DNA of 64,000 nt from Allorhodoferax sp032337135. Lineage in GTDB: Bacteria; Pseudomonadota; Gammaproteobacteria; Burkholderiales; Burkholderiaceae_C. The notes below the pieces were generated by a model. It searched no databases, was not told the DNA's origin, and saw only the letters and a program-made list of their open reading frames with translations. Below are positions 35,029-42,537 of the stretch, piece by piece. Position numbers and translations under genes: made by a program. The stretch is from NCBI RefSeq assembly GCF_032337135.1, contig NZ_JAVXZZ010000004.1, positions 186,001-250,000 of the forward strand. The letters run 5' to 3'. Position 1 is the first letter of the stretch. The number at the start of each line of letters is the position of its first letter.

Positions 35029-36690
35029 ATGGCACACACTCCCACCTACCCTCAACGCCTGGCCGCCTTGCCCGCGCCGGATCGCTCACTCTTCAAGGCC
35101 ATGGCCGCCGTGGCCCTGCTGGCGCTGTTCATCGGCATCCTGGCCGGTGTGGCCACCGCCCTGGTGCGTGGGGGCGTGCTCAGCGTGCCCATGGCCGACG
35201 GCTACCGTTTTCTCACCGTGCACGGCGTGGGCATCTTCTTCTACTGGCTCTTCACTACCCAGAGCGCCTTGCTGCTGGCGCTGGCGGCGTGCGAGCACGG
35301 GCACGGCCTGGCATGGCGCCCCCTGGCCTGGGCGGCCTTTGGCCTGATGCTGGTGGGCTTTTGCTTGAGCATGGCGGGCTCGGTGTCCGGAACGCCTTTG
35401 CTCTACAACGGCTCACCCGAGCTGGTGCGCGACAACCCGCGGGACCTGCTGCTGTTCAACAGCGGCTACAGCCTGCTGGGCCTGGGCCTGATGCTGCTGC
35501 CCCTGAGCGCCATCGTGACGCTGTTGCGCCCGCGCTGGAACGGGAGCCAGGAAACGCTCAGCGCCGTAGGCTTTGCCCTGTTCGCCTGGGCCGGCTTCCT
35601 GGTGGTGACCGGCTTTGCCGCGCTCTACACCTTTGTGCCGGGTGTGCTGTGGGCACTGGATGCAGGCCCGTTCCCGCTGAGCCACGGCACACGCTGGCAC
35701 ATCGTATTCCACAACATGCACTACCTGCCACTGATGGCCACGGTGATCCTGTGGTACGTGCTGGTGCAGGCACTCACCGGCGTGAAGTCGGTGTTCGGCG
35801 AGCGCTTCTCGAAGATCGTGTTCTCCATGTACCTGGTGTTCGTGCCACCGACCTCGCTGTACCACATGTTTCTGGAGCCGGACCTGCCTAAGGTAGTGCA
35901 GGTGGCGGGCTCGCTGCTGTCGCTGTTCGTCAGCGTGCCCACGCTCACTGCCTTCCTGATCATCGTGGCGTCGCTGGAAGTGCATGCCCGCTCGCAGGGC
36001 GGGCGCGGCCTGTTCGGCTGGATGGCCATGCTGCCCTGGCGCAACCCGGCCATGTCGGCCATGGGCGCGGCAGTACTGAGCATGGGGTTCGGGTTGGTGT
36101 TTGCCTTTGTGCTGATCCAGGGGCAGCTGGCGCCGCTGCTGTCCGACACCTTCTTCGTGCCCGGCTACTTCCACTTCTTCACCGTGGGCACGGTGAGCCT
36201 GACCCTGCTGGCCGCCCTGTCCGTGGTGCTGCCCGCCATCGGTGGGCGCACACTGTGCAAGCCAACGCTGCTGCGCTGGATGCCCTGGTTGGCCTTGGCA
36301 GGCTTGCTGGTGTTCGGTGCGGCCGGCGTCACCGCTGGCTACCTGGGCGTGCCGCGCCGCGTCATGGACGTGGGCTACCAGCAGCAGGCTCCGGCCCTGT
36401 GGCACAGCCTGATGCTGGCAGTGGCCGTAGGCGGCAGCATCATGGCCACGGCCTTGCTGGTGTTCGCCGGTGGCATCGCCGCGAGTTTGCTGCCCGCCAG
36501 TCGACCCGGCGGTGCCGTGTCCGGCATGCAGGTTTCCTGGGACGGAACGGCCGTGCAAGTGGGCACACAAGCCTGGGTGGGCCCGGTGTCCATCCTGCTC
36601 ATCGTGGCCGCCATGTATGTGTTTTCCGCCCTCGGGTTTGAGCTGATGCAGTCCTTGCCCCTCACGGCCGCGGGTGGCGGTGGCCATTGA
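35029..36690 (+). CDS. Divergent heme-copper oxidase subunit I-like membrane protein
   Basis: 553 residues, 12 or more predicted membrane helices. The low-spin heme His is seen in helix II (VHGVGIFFYW, His65). Helix VI has FHNMHY, retaining a His-x3-Tyr pair (His228, Tyr232) like GHPEVY. In helix VII the usual His-His is Tyr278-His279 (SLYHMF), and in helix X the usual H-x-H is Tyr380-x-His382 (GYFHFF). By my manual alignment two of the six canonical His ligands are therefore missing. Either it is a low-spin heme protein or it binds metal in another way. Its partner is the CuA protein just upstream. Respiration is less likely than a copper-linked redox role (inference). Confidence 0.78.
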   Translation: MAHTPTYPQRLAALPAPDRSLFKAMAAVALLALFIGILAGVATALVRGGVLSVPMADGYRFLTVHGVGIFFYWLFTTQSALLLALAACEHGHGLAWRPLAWAAFGLMLVGFCLSMAGSVSGTPLLYNGSPELVRDNPRDLLLFNSGYSLLGLGLMLLPLSAIVTLLRPRWNGSQETLSAVGFALFAWAGFLVVTGFAALYTFVPGVLWALDAGPFPLSHGTRWHIVFHNMHYLPLMATVILWYVLVQALTGVKSVFGERFSKIVFSMYLVFVPPTSLYHMFLEPDLPKVVQVAGSLLSLFVSVPTLTAFLIIVASLEVHARSQGGRGLFGWMAMLPWRNPAMSAMGAAVLSMGFGLVFAFVLIQGQLAPLLSDTFFVPGYFHFFTVGTVSLTLLAALSVVLPAIGGRTLCKPTLLRWMPWLALAGLLVFGAAGVTAGYLGVPRRVMDVGYQQQAPALWHSLMLAVAVGGSIMATALLVFAGGIAASLLPASRPGGAVSGMQVSWDGTAVQVGTQAWVGPVSILLIVAAMYVFSALGFELMQSLPLTAAGGGGH

Positions 36691-36710
36691 ACTGGAAGGA
36701 GCGCTGGCAC

Positions 36711-36896
36711 ATGAACGAAGATTTCTGGCTCATTGTCCCGGTGGCCGTGGTCTGGGCTATCCTGGGCGTGCTGTATGCCTTGGCGCCCTGGGGCGACATG
36801 ATCGGCTACGCCTGGGTGTGGGGCTTTGGCTCCGTGTTCTTCATGGGTCTGGGTGGCCTGCTGCTACATCGCTTCCCGCAACGCGCAAAGCCGTAG
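36711..36896 (+). CDS. Small two-helix membrane protein of the oxidase-like unit
   Basis: 61 residues, two membrane segments (about 6-24 and 32-50) and a short basic tail. GGAAGGAG lies 10 bases before the ATG at 36711; an upstream TTG in frame has no ribosome site. It resembles the small accessory subunits (subunit IV or CcoQ-like) of heme-copper oxidases in size and place, 20 bp after the subunit I-like gene. No metal ligands are evident. Confidence 0.75.
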   Translation: MNEDFWLIVPVAVVWAILGVLYALAPWGDMIGYAWVWGFGSVFFMGLGGLLLHRFPQRAKP

Positions 36897-36963
36897 TGCA
36901 GGCCATCGCCCCTTCAAGCTGGTTGCTCCGGGGCGGCAACCCAACATCGAAAGGAAACACACC

Positions 36964-37563
36964 ATGCAATCGCGCACCATTGGATTTGCCGCATCGCGTC
37001 TGGCACTGGCCCTGTCGCTCGCATTCGCAGGGTTTGGCGCGTGGGCGCAAGCCCCAAAGGCCGAAGACCACACGGCCCACCACCCTGCCGATGCCGCCTC
37101 TGCGCCCAAACCAGCCCCCAAGGCTGCAGCCCCCAAACCCGCTGCAAAGCCTGCGTCAGCCCCGGCCCAGCCCGCTGCCATGGACAAGAGCAGCATGGAC
37201 AGGATGGAGCAGATGGATGCCAAGATGAAAGCCATGCAGGAGATGCGCGAAAAGTTCATGGCCGCCAAGACGCCCGAAGAGCGCATGGCCCTCATGCCCG
37301 AACACATGAAGACCATGCAGGACGCCATGGCGATGATGGCGGAGATGCGCGCTGGCAGCGCCGCCGACAAGGGCGGCATGGGCATGATGGCCGACAAAGG
37401 CCACAAGGGAATGATGATGGGCGGTGGTGACAAACCCTCCATGATGGACAAGATGCCCATGGACATGATGGCCAAACACAAGATGATGGAAAAGCGCATG
37501 GACATGATGGAGTCCATGATGCAGATGATGATGGACCGCATGCAGGCGTCCGCCGCCAAATGA
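36964..37563 (+). CDS. Exported Met-rich, His-containing protein (probable copper binder)
   Basis: 199 residues with a signal peptide (ending GAWAQ). An Ala/Pro/Lys linker (about 30-70) is followed by a helical region exceptionally rich in Met, about one residue in four over the last 130 (e.g. MKAMQEMREKFMAAK, MMEKRMDMMESMMQMMMDRM). MxxM and MxM patterns are typical of Cu(I)-binding segments in CopC, CusF and CueO. AAGGAA precedes the ATG. Its place at the end of the copper unit supports a periplasmic copper sponge. No catalytic motif is visible. Confidence 0.85.
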   Translation: MQSRTIGFAASRLALALSLAFAGFGAWAQAPKAEDHTAHHPADAASAPKPAPKAAAPKPAAKPASAPAQPAAMDKSSMDRMEQMDAKMKAMQEMREKFMAAKTPEERMALMPEHMKTMQDAMAMMAEMRAGSAADKGGMGMMADKGHKGMMMGGGDKPSMMDKMPMDMMAKHKMMEKRMDMMESMMQMMMDRMQASAAK

Positions 37564-37627
37564 AGCCGCTGGTGTGGCCTACTGTTGGCCGCGAACGCTG
37601 CCCGCGCACCTTGTGGAGACCTACGGC

Positions 37628-37858
37628 ATGGAAACGCATCAGCACGACCTGAGCCACCTGTTCCGCCAGCTGGGCTACTCCGGAGCGCCCGAGCACATCG
37701 ACCAGTTCATTGCCACGCACCGGCTCGAACAGGGCGTGTCCCTGCCCGACGCGGTGTTCTGGACGCCGGCCCAGGCCCATTTCCTGCGCCGCGCACTGGC
37801 GGACGACTCCGACTGGGCCGAAGTGGTGGACATGTTCGCGGTACGTCTGACCCGCTGA
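37628..37858 (+). CDS. DUF2789-family small protein
   Basis: 76 residues, helical, no signal peptide. The sequence runs METHQHDLSHLFRQLGYSG, then IDQFIATHRL and DAVFWTPAQAHFLRRAL, all typical of DUF2789. Function is unknown. GGAG precedes the ATG at 37628. It may be read through from the copper unit, but nothing in the protein suggests metal binding. Confidence 0.8.
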   Translation: METHQHDLSHLFRQLGYSGAPEHIDQFIATHRLEQGVSLPDAVFWTPAQAHFLRRALADDSDWAEVVDMFAVRLTR

Positions 37859-37870
37859 GCACGCCCCAGT

Positions 37871-37928
37871 CGCTACTGTTTCAGTAGCTGTCTACGCAAT
37901 ATTCATGCGGGCAAAGTGCCAATTTCAC
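37871..37928 (+). repeat. 58-bp dispersed repeat (copy 3), overlapping the end of the HAD gene
   Basis: It runs from CGCTACTGTTTCAGTAGCTG to the tail CCAATTTCAC. The GCTACTG...CAGTAGC arms form a perfect 7-bp stem. Its right 26 bp provide the last codons and stop of the minus-strand HAD gene. Confidence 0.85.
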
Positions 37929-38544
37929 TGCCAAGAGCGGCCCAGTCGCGCTGCGCCTGGGCCGCGTTGTGGAAATGCACCGCATGCCAGCCCAGCGCAC
38001 GGGCGGCTTGCACGTTGCCCAGCAGGTCGTCGAAGAAAACGGTCTGCGCGGGCACCAGCTGGTGGCGATCCTGCAGCGCCCGGTAGATGGCTTCTTCGGG
38101 CTTGATGGCGCCGATGTCGCCCGAGAAGATGCCACCGTCAAACCAGTTCAGGAATTCGAATTCGCGCTCCAGCACCCGGGCGTAATCCACCGGCATGTTG
38201 GACAGGAAGTACAGGCGAACATCCTCACCGGCCTCACGGCGCGCACGCAAGGAGGCGAGCCACTCCACGGTGTCGTGCATGGGCAGCAGGCGCTGGCCAA
38301 TGCCACGCACCAGTGCATCGAAGCGCGGCTGGTCCAGCCCCAGTCTCGCGCTGGTGCGGGCAATGACCTCGTCCATGGAGTGCACGCCGCGGTCGTAGTT
38401 CTGCCAATCCTCGTGCCCGAAGACCGCGTGGGCCAGGTGCCCCGCATGGGCCGGTGTGTCTGCCTGCTGCGGAAAGCACTCGGCCAGCAGATTCAGCGGT
38501 TGCCAGGTGACGAGCACGGCGCCGAAGTCGAATACGTAGTTCAT
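37903..38544 (-). CDS. HAD-superfamily hydrolase (YihX-like)
   Basis: 213 residues. Motif I is VFDFGAVLV (Asp nucleophile at residue 6; the second Asp of the usual DxD is Gly here, as in YihX-type members that read DLGNV). Motif II is FLSNMP, motif III the Lys in GAIKPEEAIY, and motif IV VFFDDLLGNV. YihX dephosphorylates glucose-1-phosphate, but the substrate here is unproven. The start ATG overlaps the upstream TGA (ATGA). The last eight residues are encoded by a dispersed repeat. Confidence 0.85.
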   Translation of the reverse strand: MNYVFDFGAVLVTWQPLNLLAECFPQQADTPAHAGHLAHAVFGHEDWQNYDRGVHSMDEVIARTSARLGLDQPRFDALVRGIGQRLLPMHDTVEWLASLRARREAGEDVRLYFLSNMPVDYARVLEREFEFLNWFDGGIFSGDIGAIKPEEAIYRALQDRHQLVPAQTVFFDDLLGNVQAARALGWHAVHFHNAAQAQRDWAALGSEIGTLPA

Positions 38545-39770
38545 GGTTCTTCCTGTGTCTGCAAGGCGCGGCGAAGCGCCGCGGCCAGTCGTTTCGGTTG
38601 TGTCTGCGCCAGTGTCACGCGGGTGAGCCCTTGCCAGTGCGCGAAGCGCGCCACGCACCGGGCCACGTCCTCCACCTGAGCATCATTCCAGGGACTTCCC
38701 GGCTCGGCGTACAGTGACTTGACCTCCAGCACGCCCTCCTGCCGGTGTGCCTTGGAATCGAGCCGCCCAATGAGTTCGCCCCGACAGAGAATGGGCAGCA
38801 CGAAGTAGCCGTAGCGACGCTTGGCTTCCGGCGTGTAGCACTCCAGCCGGTAGTCGAAGCCAAAGAAGTCCAGCGCGCGGGCGCGGTCCCACACCACCGG
38901 ATCGAAGGGAGACAGCAGGGCCGTGTGGGTGGCCTGCAGTGTGCCGCGCTGCGCGCGCCGCAACAAGGCAGCGTGGTCGGCATGGACGTAGCCCGGCTCA
39001 TCCCAGCCTTCCACCGCCACCGACAGAAGCGTGCCCGACGCCACTGCCGCATCGAGCTCAGTGCGGCTGAAACGGGGCTTCAGGCGGAAATAGTCATGCA
39101 GCCAGCTGGCTTTGGCCACGCCCAGCGCCCGCACCGAGTGCTCGAGCATGTAAGCGCGCACTTGCGCGGGCAACGGCAGAGGTGCGTCATGCAGCGCGGC
39201 AGGTAACACACGCGCGGTGAGGTCGTACACGCGCTGGAACTTGTCGCGGCGCGCCACCATGAGGTCGCCATTGGCGAATAGGGCTTCCAGCCAGCGCTTC
39301 TCGTCCTTCCAGCCCCACCAGGGGCTGCTGGCCGCGTCGGGCCGGGCAAAGTCGGCACTGCGTACCGGGCCGGTGGCAGCAATATGCTGCAGCAGCTGCG
39401 CCACCTGGTCGGCGTCGCGTTGCAGGGTCTGCTTCGCATGCTTCAGGCCCCAGTGGCTGCGCACGCTGGCATTGCAGGCGCGGTGCAACGGCCAGTCGGG
39501 CATGGGGGCGAAGCAAGCCTCATGCGCCCAGGTCTCGAAGATGTGGCCCCGCGCCAGCGCCTCGTCCAGCCACTGGGCGGGGTAATCCCCCAGCCGCGCG
39601 TGCAGCACCAGGTAGGGGCTGCGCGCCACCACGTGGATGGTGTCGATCTGCAGCAATGCCATGCGGTCGATTGCTGCGAGCAGGTGCTTGCGGGTCGGGG
39701 TTTTGGGAGGTGCGCTCAGCAGGCCCTGGGCCGCCAGGTGCAGGTGGCGGGCTTGCTGGAGAGAAATCAT
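38541..39770 (-). CDS. YcaQ/AlkX-type crosslink-repair DNA glycosylase family protein
   Basis: 409 residues, the winged-helix (HTH_42) architecture of YcaQ-like glycosylases that unhook interstrand crosslinks. The catalytic QxD-like motif is visible in LLQIDTIHV near residue 40. Other family-like blocks are RSPYLVLHARLGDY and LLSPFDPVVWDRARAL, then GYFVLPILCRGELIGRLDSK. It is translationally coupled to the HAD gene downstream (ATGA). The upstream region holds a long inverted repeat before pgi. Confidence 0.88.
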   Translation of the reverse strand: MISLQQARHLHLAAQGLLSAPPKTPTRKHLLAAIDRMALLQIDTIHVVARSPYLVLHARLGDYPAQWLDEALARGHIFETWAHEACFAPMPDWPLHRACNASVRSHWGLKHAKQTLQRDADQVAQLLQHIAATGPVRSADFARPDAASSPWWGWKDEKRWLEALFANGDLMVARRDKFQRVYDLTARVLPAALHDAPLPLPAQVRAYMLEHSVRALGVAKASWLHDYFRLKPRFSRTELDAAVASGTLLSVAVEGWDEPGYVHADHAALLRRAQRGTLQATHTALLSPFDPVVWDRARALDFFGFDYRLECYTPEAKRRYGYFVLPILCRGELIGRLDSKAHRQEGVLEVKSLYAEPGSPWNDAQVEDVARCVARFAHWQGLTRVTLAQTQPKRLAAALRRALQTQEEP

Positions 39771-39794
39771 GTCCGTTGCGTAAGTCGTGGAGCA

Positions 39795-39867
39795 GCGCGA
39801 TGGGGGCGGGCGGCGGGCTCATGCTGCCAAATGCGCAGAAGTCGCCCGCCACCCTCCCCCATCGCGC
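39795..39867. repeat. Large GC-rich inverted repeat between pgi and the YcaQ-like gene
   Basis: The arm beginning GCGCGATGGGGG (39795-39818, 24 bp) matches the reverse complement of 39844-39867 at 22 of 24 positions, around a 25-base loop. It lies downstream of pgi and upstream of the YcaQ-like gene, both read leftward. It could end or protect the pgi message. There is no T-tract on the minus-strand exit side. Confidence 0.7.
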
Positions 39868-39881
39868 TTTTCACTATCTTG

Positions 39882-41450
39882 CTACTTTCGCAACAAAGCC
39901 AACAGACCCGCCGTAGAGCCATCCAGCCCCGTCACATCACCGGACGCCAGCCGCGGCTCGATGTCCTTGGCCAGCACCTTGCCCAATTCCACACCCCATT
40001 GGTCAAAGCTGTTGATGCCCCACAGGCTGCCCGACACGAACACGCGGTGTTCCTGCAGCGCGATGAGGGCGCCCAGCGACTCGGGAGTGAGATCGTCCAA
40101 CAGCAGGAAGGTGCTGGGGCGGTTGCCGGTGAAGTGCTTGTGACCACCAGCATCCGATTTACCCAGCATCAGTGCCTGGGCCTGGGCCACGGCGTTGGCC
40201 AGCAGCATGGGGTGGTGGCCGGCCAGGTCATGGCGCACCTTCTTCACGACGATGAACTCCACAGGCACCACGTCGGTTCCCTGGTGCAGCATCTGGAAGT
40301 AGGCGTGCTGCCCGTTGGTGCCGGGCTCGCCCCACAGCACCGGCGAAGTGCCATACGCCAGCGCCTCGCCCTGTGCGTCGACGCGCTTGCCGTTGCTCTC
40401 CATTTCCAGCTGCTGCAGGTAGGCCGGCAGGCGCGCCAGGGCGCTGTGGTAGGGCGCGATGGAGCGGCTGGTGAAGCCGTGGAAATTGCGGTACCAGACG
40501 TCGAGCAACCCCAGGCGCACCGGCAGGTTCTGCGCCAGCGGCGCGGTGCGGAAGTGCTCGTCCATGGCGTGGGCACCGGCCAGGAAGCCGCGGAAACCTC
40601 CTGCGCCGATGGCGATGGCAATCGGCAGACCGATGGCCGACCACAGCGAGTAGCGCCCGCCCACCCAATCCCAGAAGCCGAAGGTGGTGGAGATGCCAAA
40701 GGCTTTGGCCGCCGCCACGTTGGTGGTCAGCGCGGCGAAGTGGCGTTGCGTGTCGGTGCCGCCCTGCGCCAAAAACCAGGCCTTGGCCGACTGCGCATTG
40801 GCCATGGTCTCCACGGTGGTGAATGTCTTGCTGGCAATGAGGAACAGCGTGTTCTCAGCCTTCAGGCCCTTCAACACAGCGGCCAGTTCATGGCCGTCCA
40901 CATTGCTCACGAAATGCAGGCGCTTTCCCGGGTGGGCGAAGGCTTGCAAGGCGCGCACTGCCATCTGCGGGCCGAGGTCGGAGCCACCGATGCCGATGTT
41001 GACGATGTCGGTAATGGCCGCGTCGGCACGCACTAGCTCCGCATAGGCCAGCATGGCGTCCAGCGTGACATGCACCTTGGCCTGCTCTGCCGCTACGAAA
41101 TCAGTAGCTGCTTGCGCAATATTCACGTGGGCAGAAGCCGGTTTTCGCAACCAGACATGGGCCACAGCCCGGTTTTCCGTGTTGTTGATGGCCTCGCCCG
41201 CGAACATCGCATCGCGGTGCGCTTCCAGGCCGCATTCCTGCGCCAACTGCAGCAACAGGGCCTCCGTGGCCGTGTCAATGCGGTTCTTGGACAGGTCCGC
41301 AAACACGTGGGGGGCCTGCTGGCTGAAGCGTTGAAAACGCGCGCTCTCCTGCGCAAAGGCCTCGCGCAGGTCCATCTGGCGCCCGTTCGCATCGAACGCT
41401 GCGCGCAATTGGGCCCACACGGGCGTGCGGTCACACCGGGTACGTACCAT
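39882..41450 (-). CDS. pgi: Glucose-6-phosphate isomerase
   Basis: 522 residues, interconverts glucose-6-phosphate and fructose-6-phosphate. Conserved blocks include NIGIGGSDLGPQM, the Ser-rich phosphate site IASKTFTTVET, GGRYSLWSAIGLP and the C-terminal SFDQWGVELGK. It is shorter than E. coli Pgi (549). Residues 101-120 are encoded by a 58-bp dispersed repeat (41091-41148), in the loop after NNTENRAVAH. AAGGGAGG precedes the ATG. It lies 12 bp after tal and shares its operon. Confidence 0.95.
   Translation of the reverse strand: MVRTRCDRTPVWAQLRAAFDANGRQMDLREAFAQESARFQRFSQQAPHVFADLSKNRIDTATEALLLQLAQECGLEAHRDAMFAGEAINNTENRAVAHVWLRKPASAHVNIAQAATDFVAAEQAKVHVTLDAMLAYAELVRADAAITDIVNIGIGGSDLGPQMAVRALQAFAHPGKRLHFVSNVDGHELAAVLKGLKAENTLFLIASKTFTTVETMANAQSAKAWFLAQGGTDTQRHFAALTTNVAAAKAFGISTTFGFWDWVGGRYSLWSAIGLPIAIAIGAGGFRGFLAGAHAMDEHFRTAPLAQNLPVRLGLLDVWYRNFHGFTSRSIAPYHSALARLPAYLQQLEMESNGKRVDAQGEALAYGTSPVLWGEPGTNGQHAYFQMLHQGTDVVPVEFIVVKKVRHDLAGHHPMLLANAVAQAQALMLGKSDAGGHKHFTGNRPSTFLLLDDLTPESLGALIALQEHRVFVSGSLWGINSFDQWGVELGKVLAKDIEPRLASGDVTGLDGSTAGLLALLRK
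41091..41148 (+). repeat. 58-bp dispersed repeat (copy 4), inside the pgi reading frame
   Basis: It runs from CGCTACGAAATCAGTAGCTG to GGTTTTCGC. It lies wholly within pgi on the opposite strand and encodes LRKPASAHVNIAQAATDFVA without shifting or stopping the frame. The family match is clear from TAGCTG, GCGCAATATTCACGTGGGC and spacing. Confidence 0.85.
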
Positions 41451-41462
41451 GGTGTGCCTCCC

Positions 41463-42410
41463 TTACGCCGCGAGCAGCAGTTGCTCGAGCTTGACCGCAT
41501 CCACGCAGAACGCGCGGATGCCTTCGGCCAGCTTTTCGGTCGCCATCGCGTCGTTGTTCAGCGCGAGGCGGAAACCGCCCTCGTCGTAGCGCACGGGCTC
41601 CAGCGGCAGGGCCTGGGCGGCTTCAGCACTCAGCGCCTGCTGCAACGGTGCGTTGCTGGCGGCCAGTTCAGCCAACAGCTCAGGGCTGATGGTCAGCAGG
41701 TCGCAGCCGGCCAGCGCGGTGATCTGGCCCACGTTGCGAAAGCTCGCACCCATGACCTCGGTGGCAATGCCGAACTTCTTGTAGTAGTTGTAGATCTGGG
41801 TCACCGATTTCACGCCCGGGTCGTTGGCACCGGCGTTCTCGGCCTCCACCCAGCCCGCACCCGCCGACTTCTTGTACCAGTCGTAAATGCGGCCCACAAA
41901 GGGGCTTATCAGCTGCACCTTGGCCTGGCCGCAGGCCACAGCCTGGCAGAACGAGAACAGCAGCGTGAGGTTGGTATGGATGCCCTTGCGCTCCAGCGCC
42001 TGGGCCGCCTGAATGCCTTCCCAGGTGGACGCCACCTTGATGAGCACACGCTCGGGCGAAATGCCCTGGGCCTGGTACAGCTCGATCAGGCGCTCGCCAC
42101 GGGCCACGGTGGCTTCGGTGTCGAAGCTCAGGCGGGCGTCCACTTCGGTGGACACGCGACCGGGAATGATGGACAGGATTTCGCAGCCGAAGCGCACCAG
42201 CAGGCGGTCCACGATCTCGTCGAGGGCACGACCACGGAACTGGGCCACCGTGTCCTTCAGCAAAGGCGCGTATTCGGCCTTCTGCACTGCCTTGAGGATG
42301 AGCGACGGGTTGGTGGTGGCATCTTGCGGCTTGAATGCGTCGAGTTGCTTGAAATCTCCGGTGTCGGCGACCACGGTGGTGAAGGATTTGAGTGCGTCGA
42401 GTTGGGTCAT
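41463..42410 (-). CDS. tal: Transaldolase
   Basis: 315 residues, the TalB length. It moves a dihydroxyacetone unit between sugar phosphates in the pentose phosphate pathway. The N-terminal DATTNPSLILKA and the Schiff-base Lys in RVLIKVASTWEG are present, as is the Asn/Phe region GIHTNLTLLFSF. It is divergent from zwf across 127 bp carrying HexR-type sites, and is followed by pgi. Confidence 0.96.
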   Translation of the reverse strand: MTQLDALKSFTTVVADTGDFKQLDAFKPQDATTNPSLILKAVQKAEYAPLLKDTVAQFRGRALDEIVDRLLVRFGCEILSIIPGRVSTEVDARLSFDTEATVARGERLIELYQAQGISPERVLIKVASTWEGIQAAQALERKGIHTNLTLLFSFCQAVACGQAKVQLISPFVGRIYDWYKKSAGAGWVEAENAGANDPGVKSVTQIYNYYKKFGIATEVMGASFRNVGQITALAGCDLLTISPELLAELAASNAPLQQALSAEAAQALPLEPVRYDEGGFRLALNNDAMATEKLAEGIRAFCVDAVKLEQLLLAA

Positions 42411-42447
42411 GGAAACAAGAAGTGCTGGCCGCGAACGGCGAGGTCGA

Positions 42448-42520
42448 TGTAACTAAGTTAGCGAGGGCTTGAATTATCAATGAAACAAAGTTACATTACA
42501 ACCGTAATTTTCTTGTAACT
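42448..42520. promoter_or_regulatory. Putative HexR sites between tal and zwf
   Basis: TGTAACTAAGTTAGCGA (42448) is a degraded TGTAACTAAGTTACA-like palindrome. A second region, from AGTTACATTACAA (42489) to TTGTAACT (42513-42520), has 7-bp inverted arms AGTTACA/TGTAACT and internal TGTAAT-like halves. HexR sites in proteobacteria resemble TGTAATnAAATTACA. The hexR gene is the second gene of the zwf unit, so autocontrol and control of tal-pgi are expected (inference). Confidence 0.6.
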
Positions 42521-42537
42521 ATTGAACATCAATCAGT

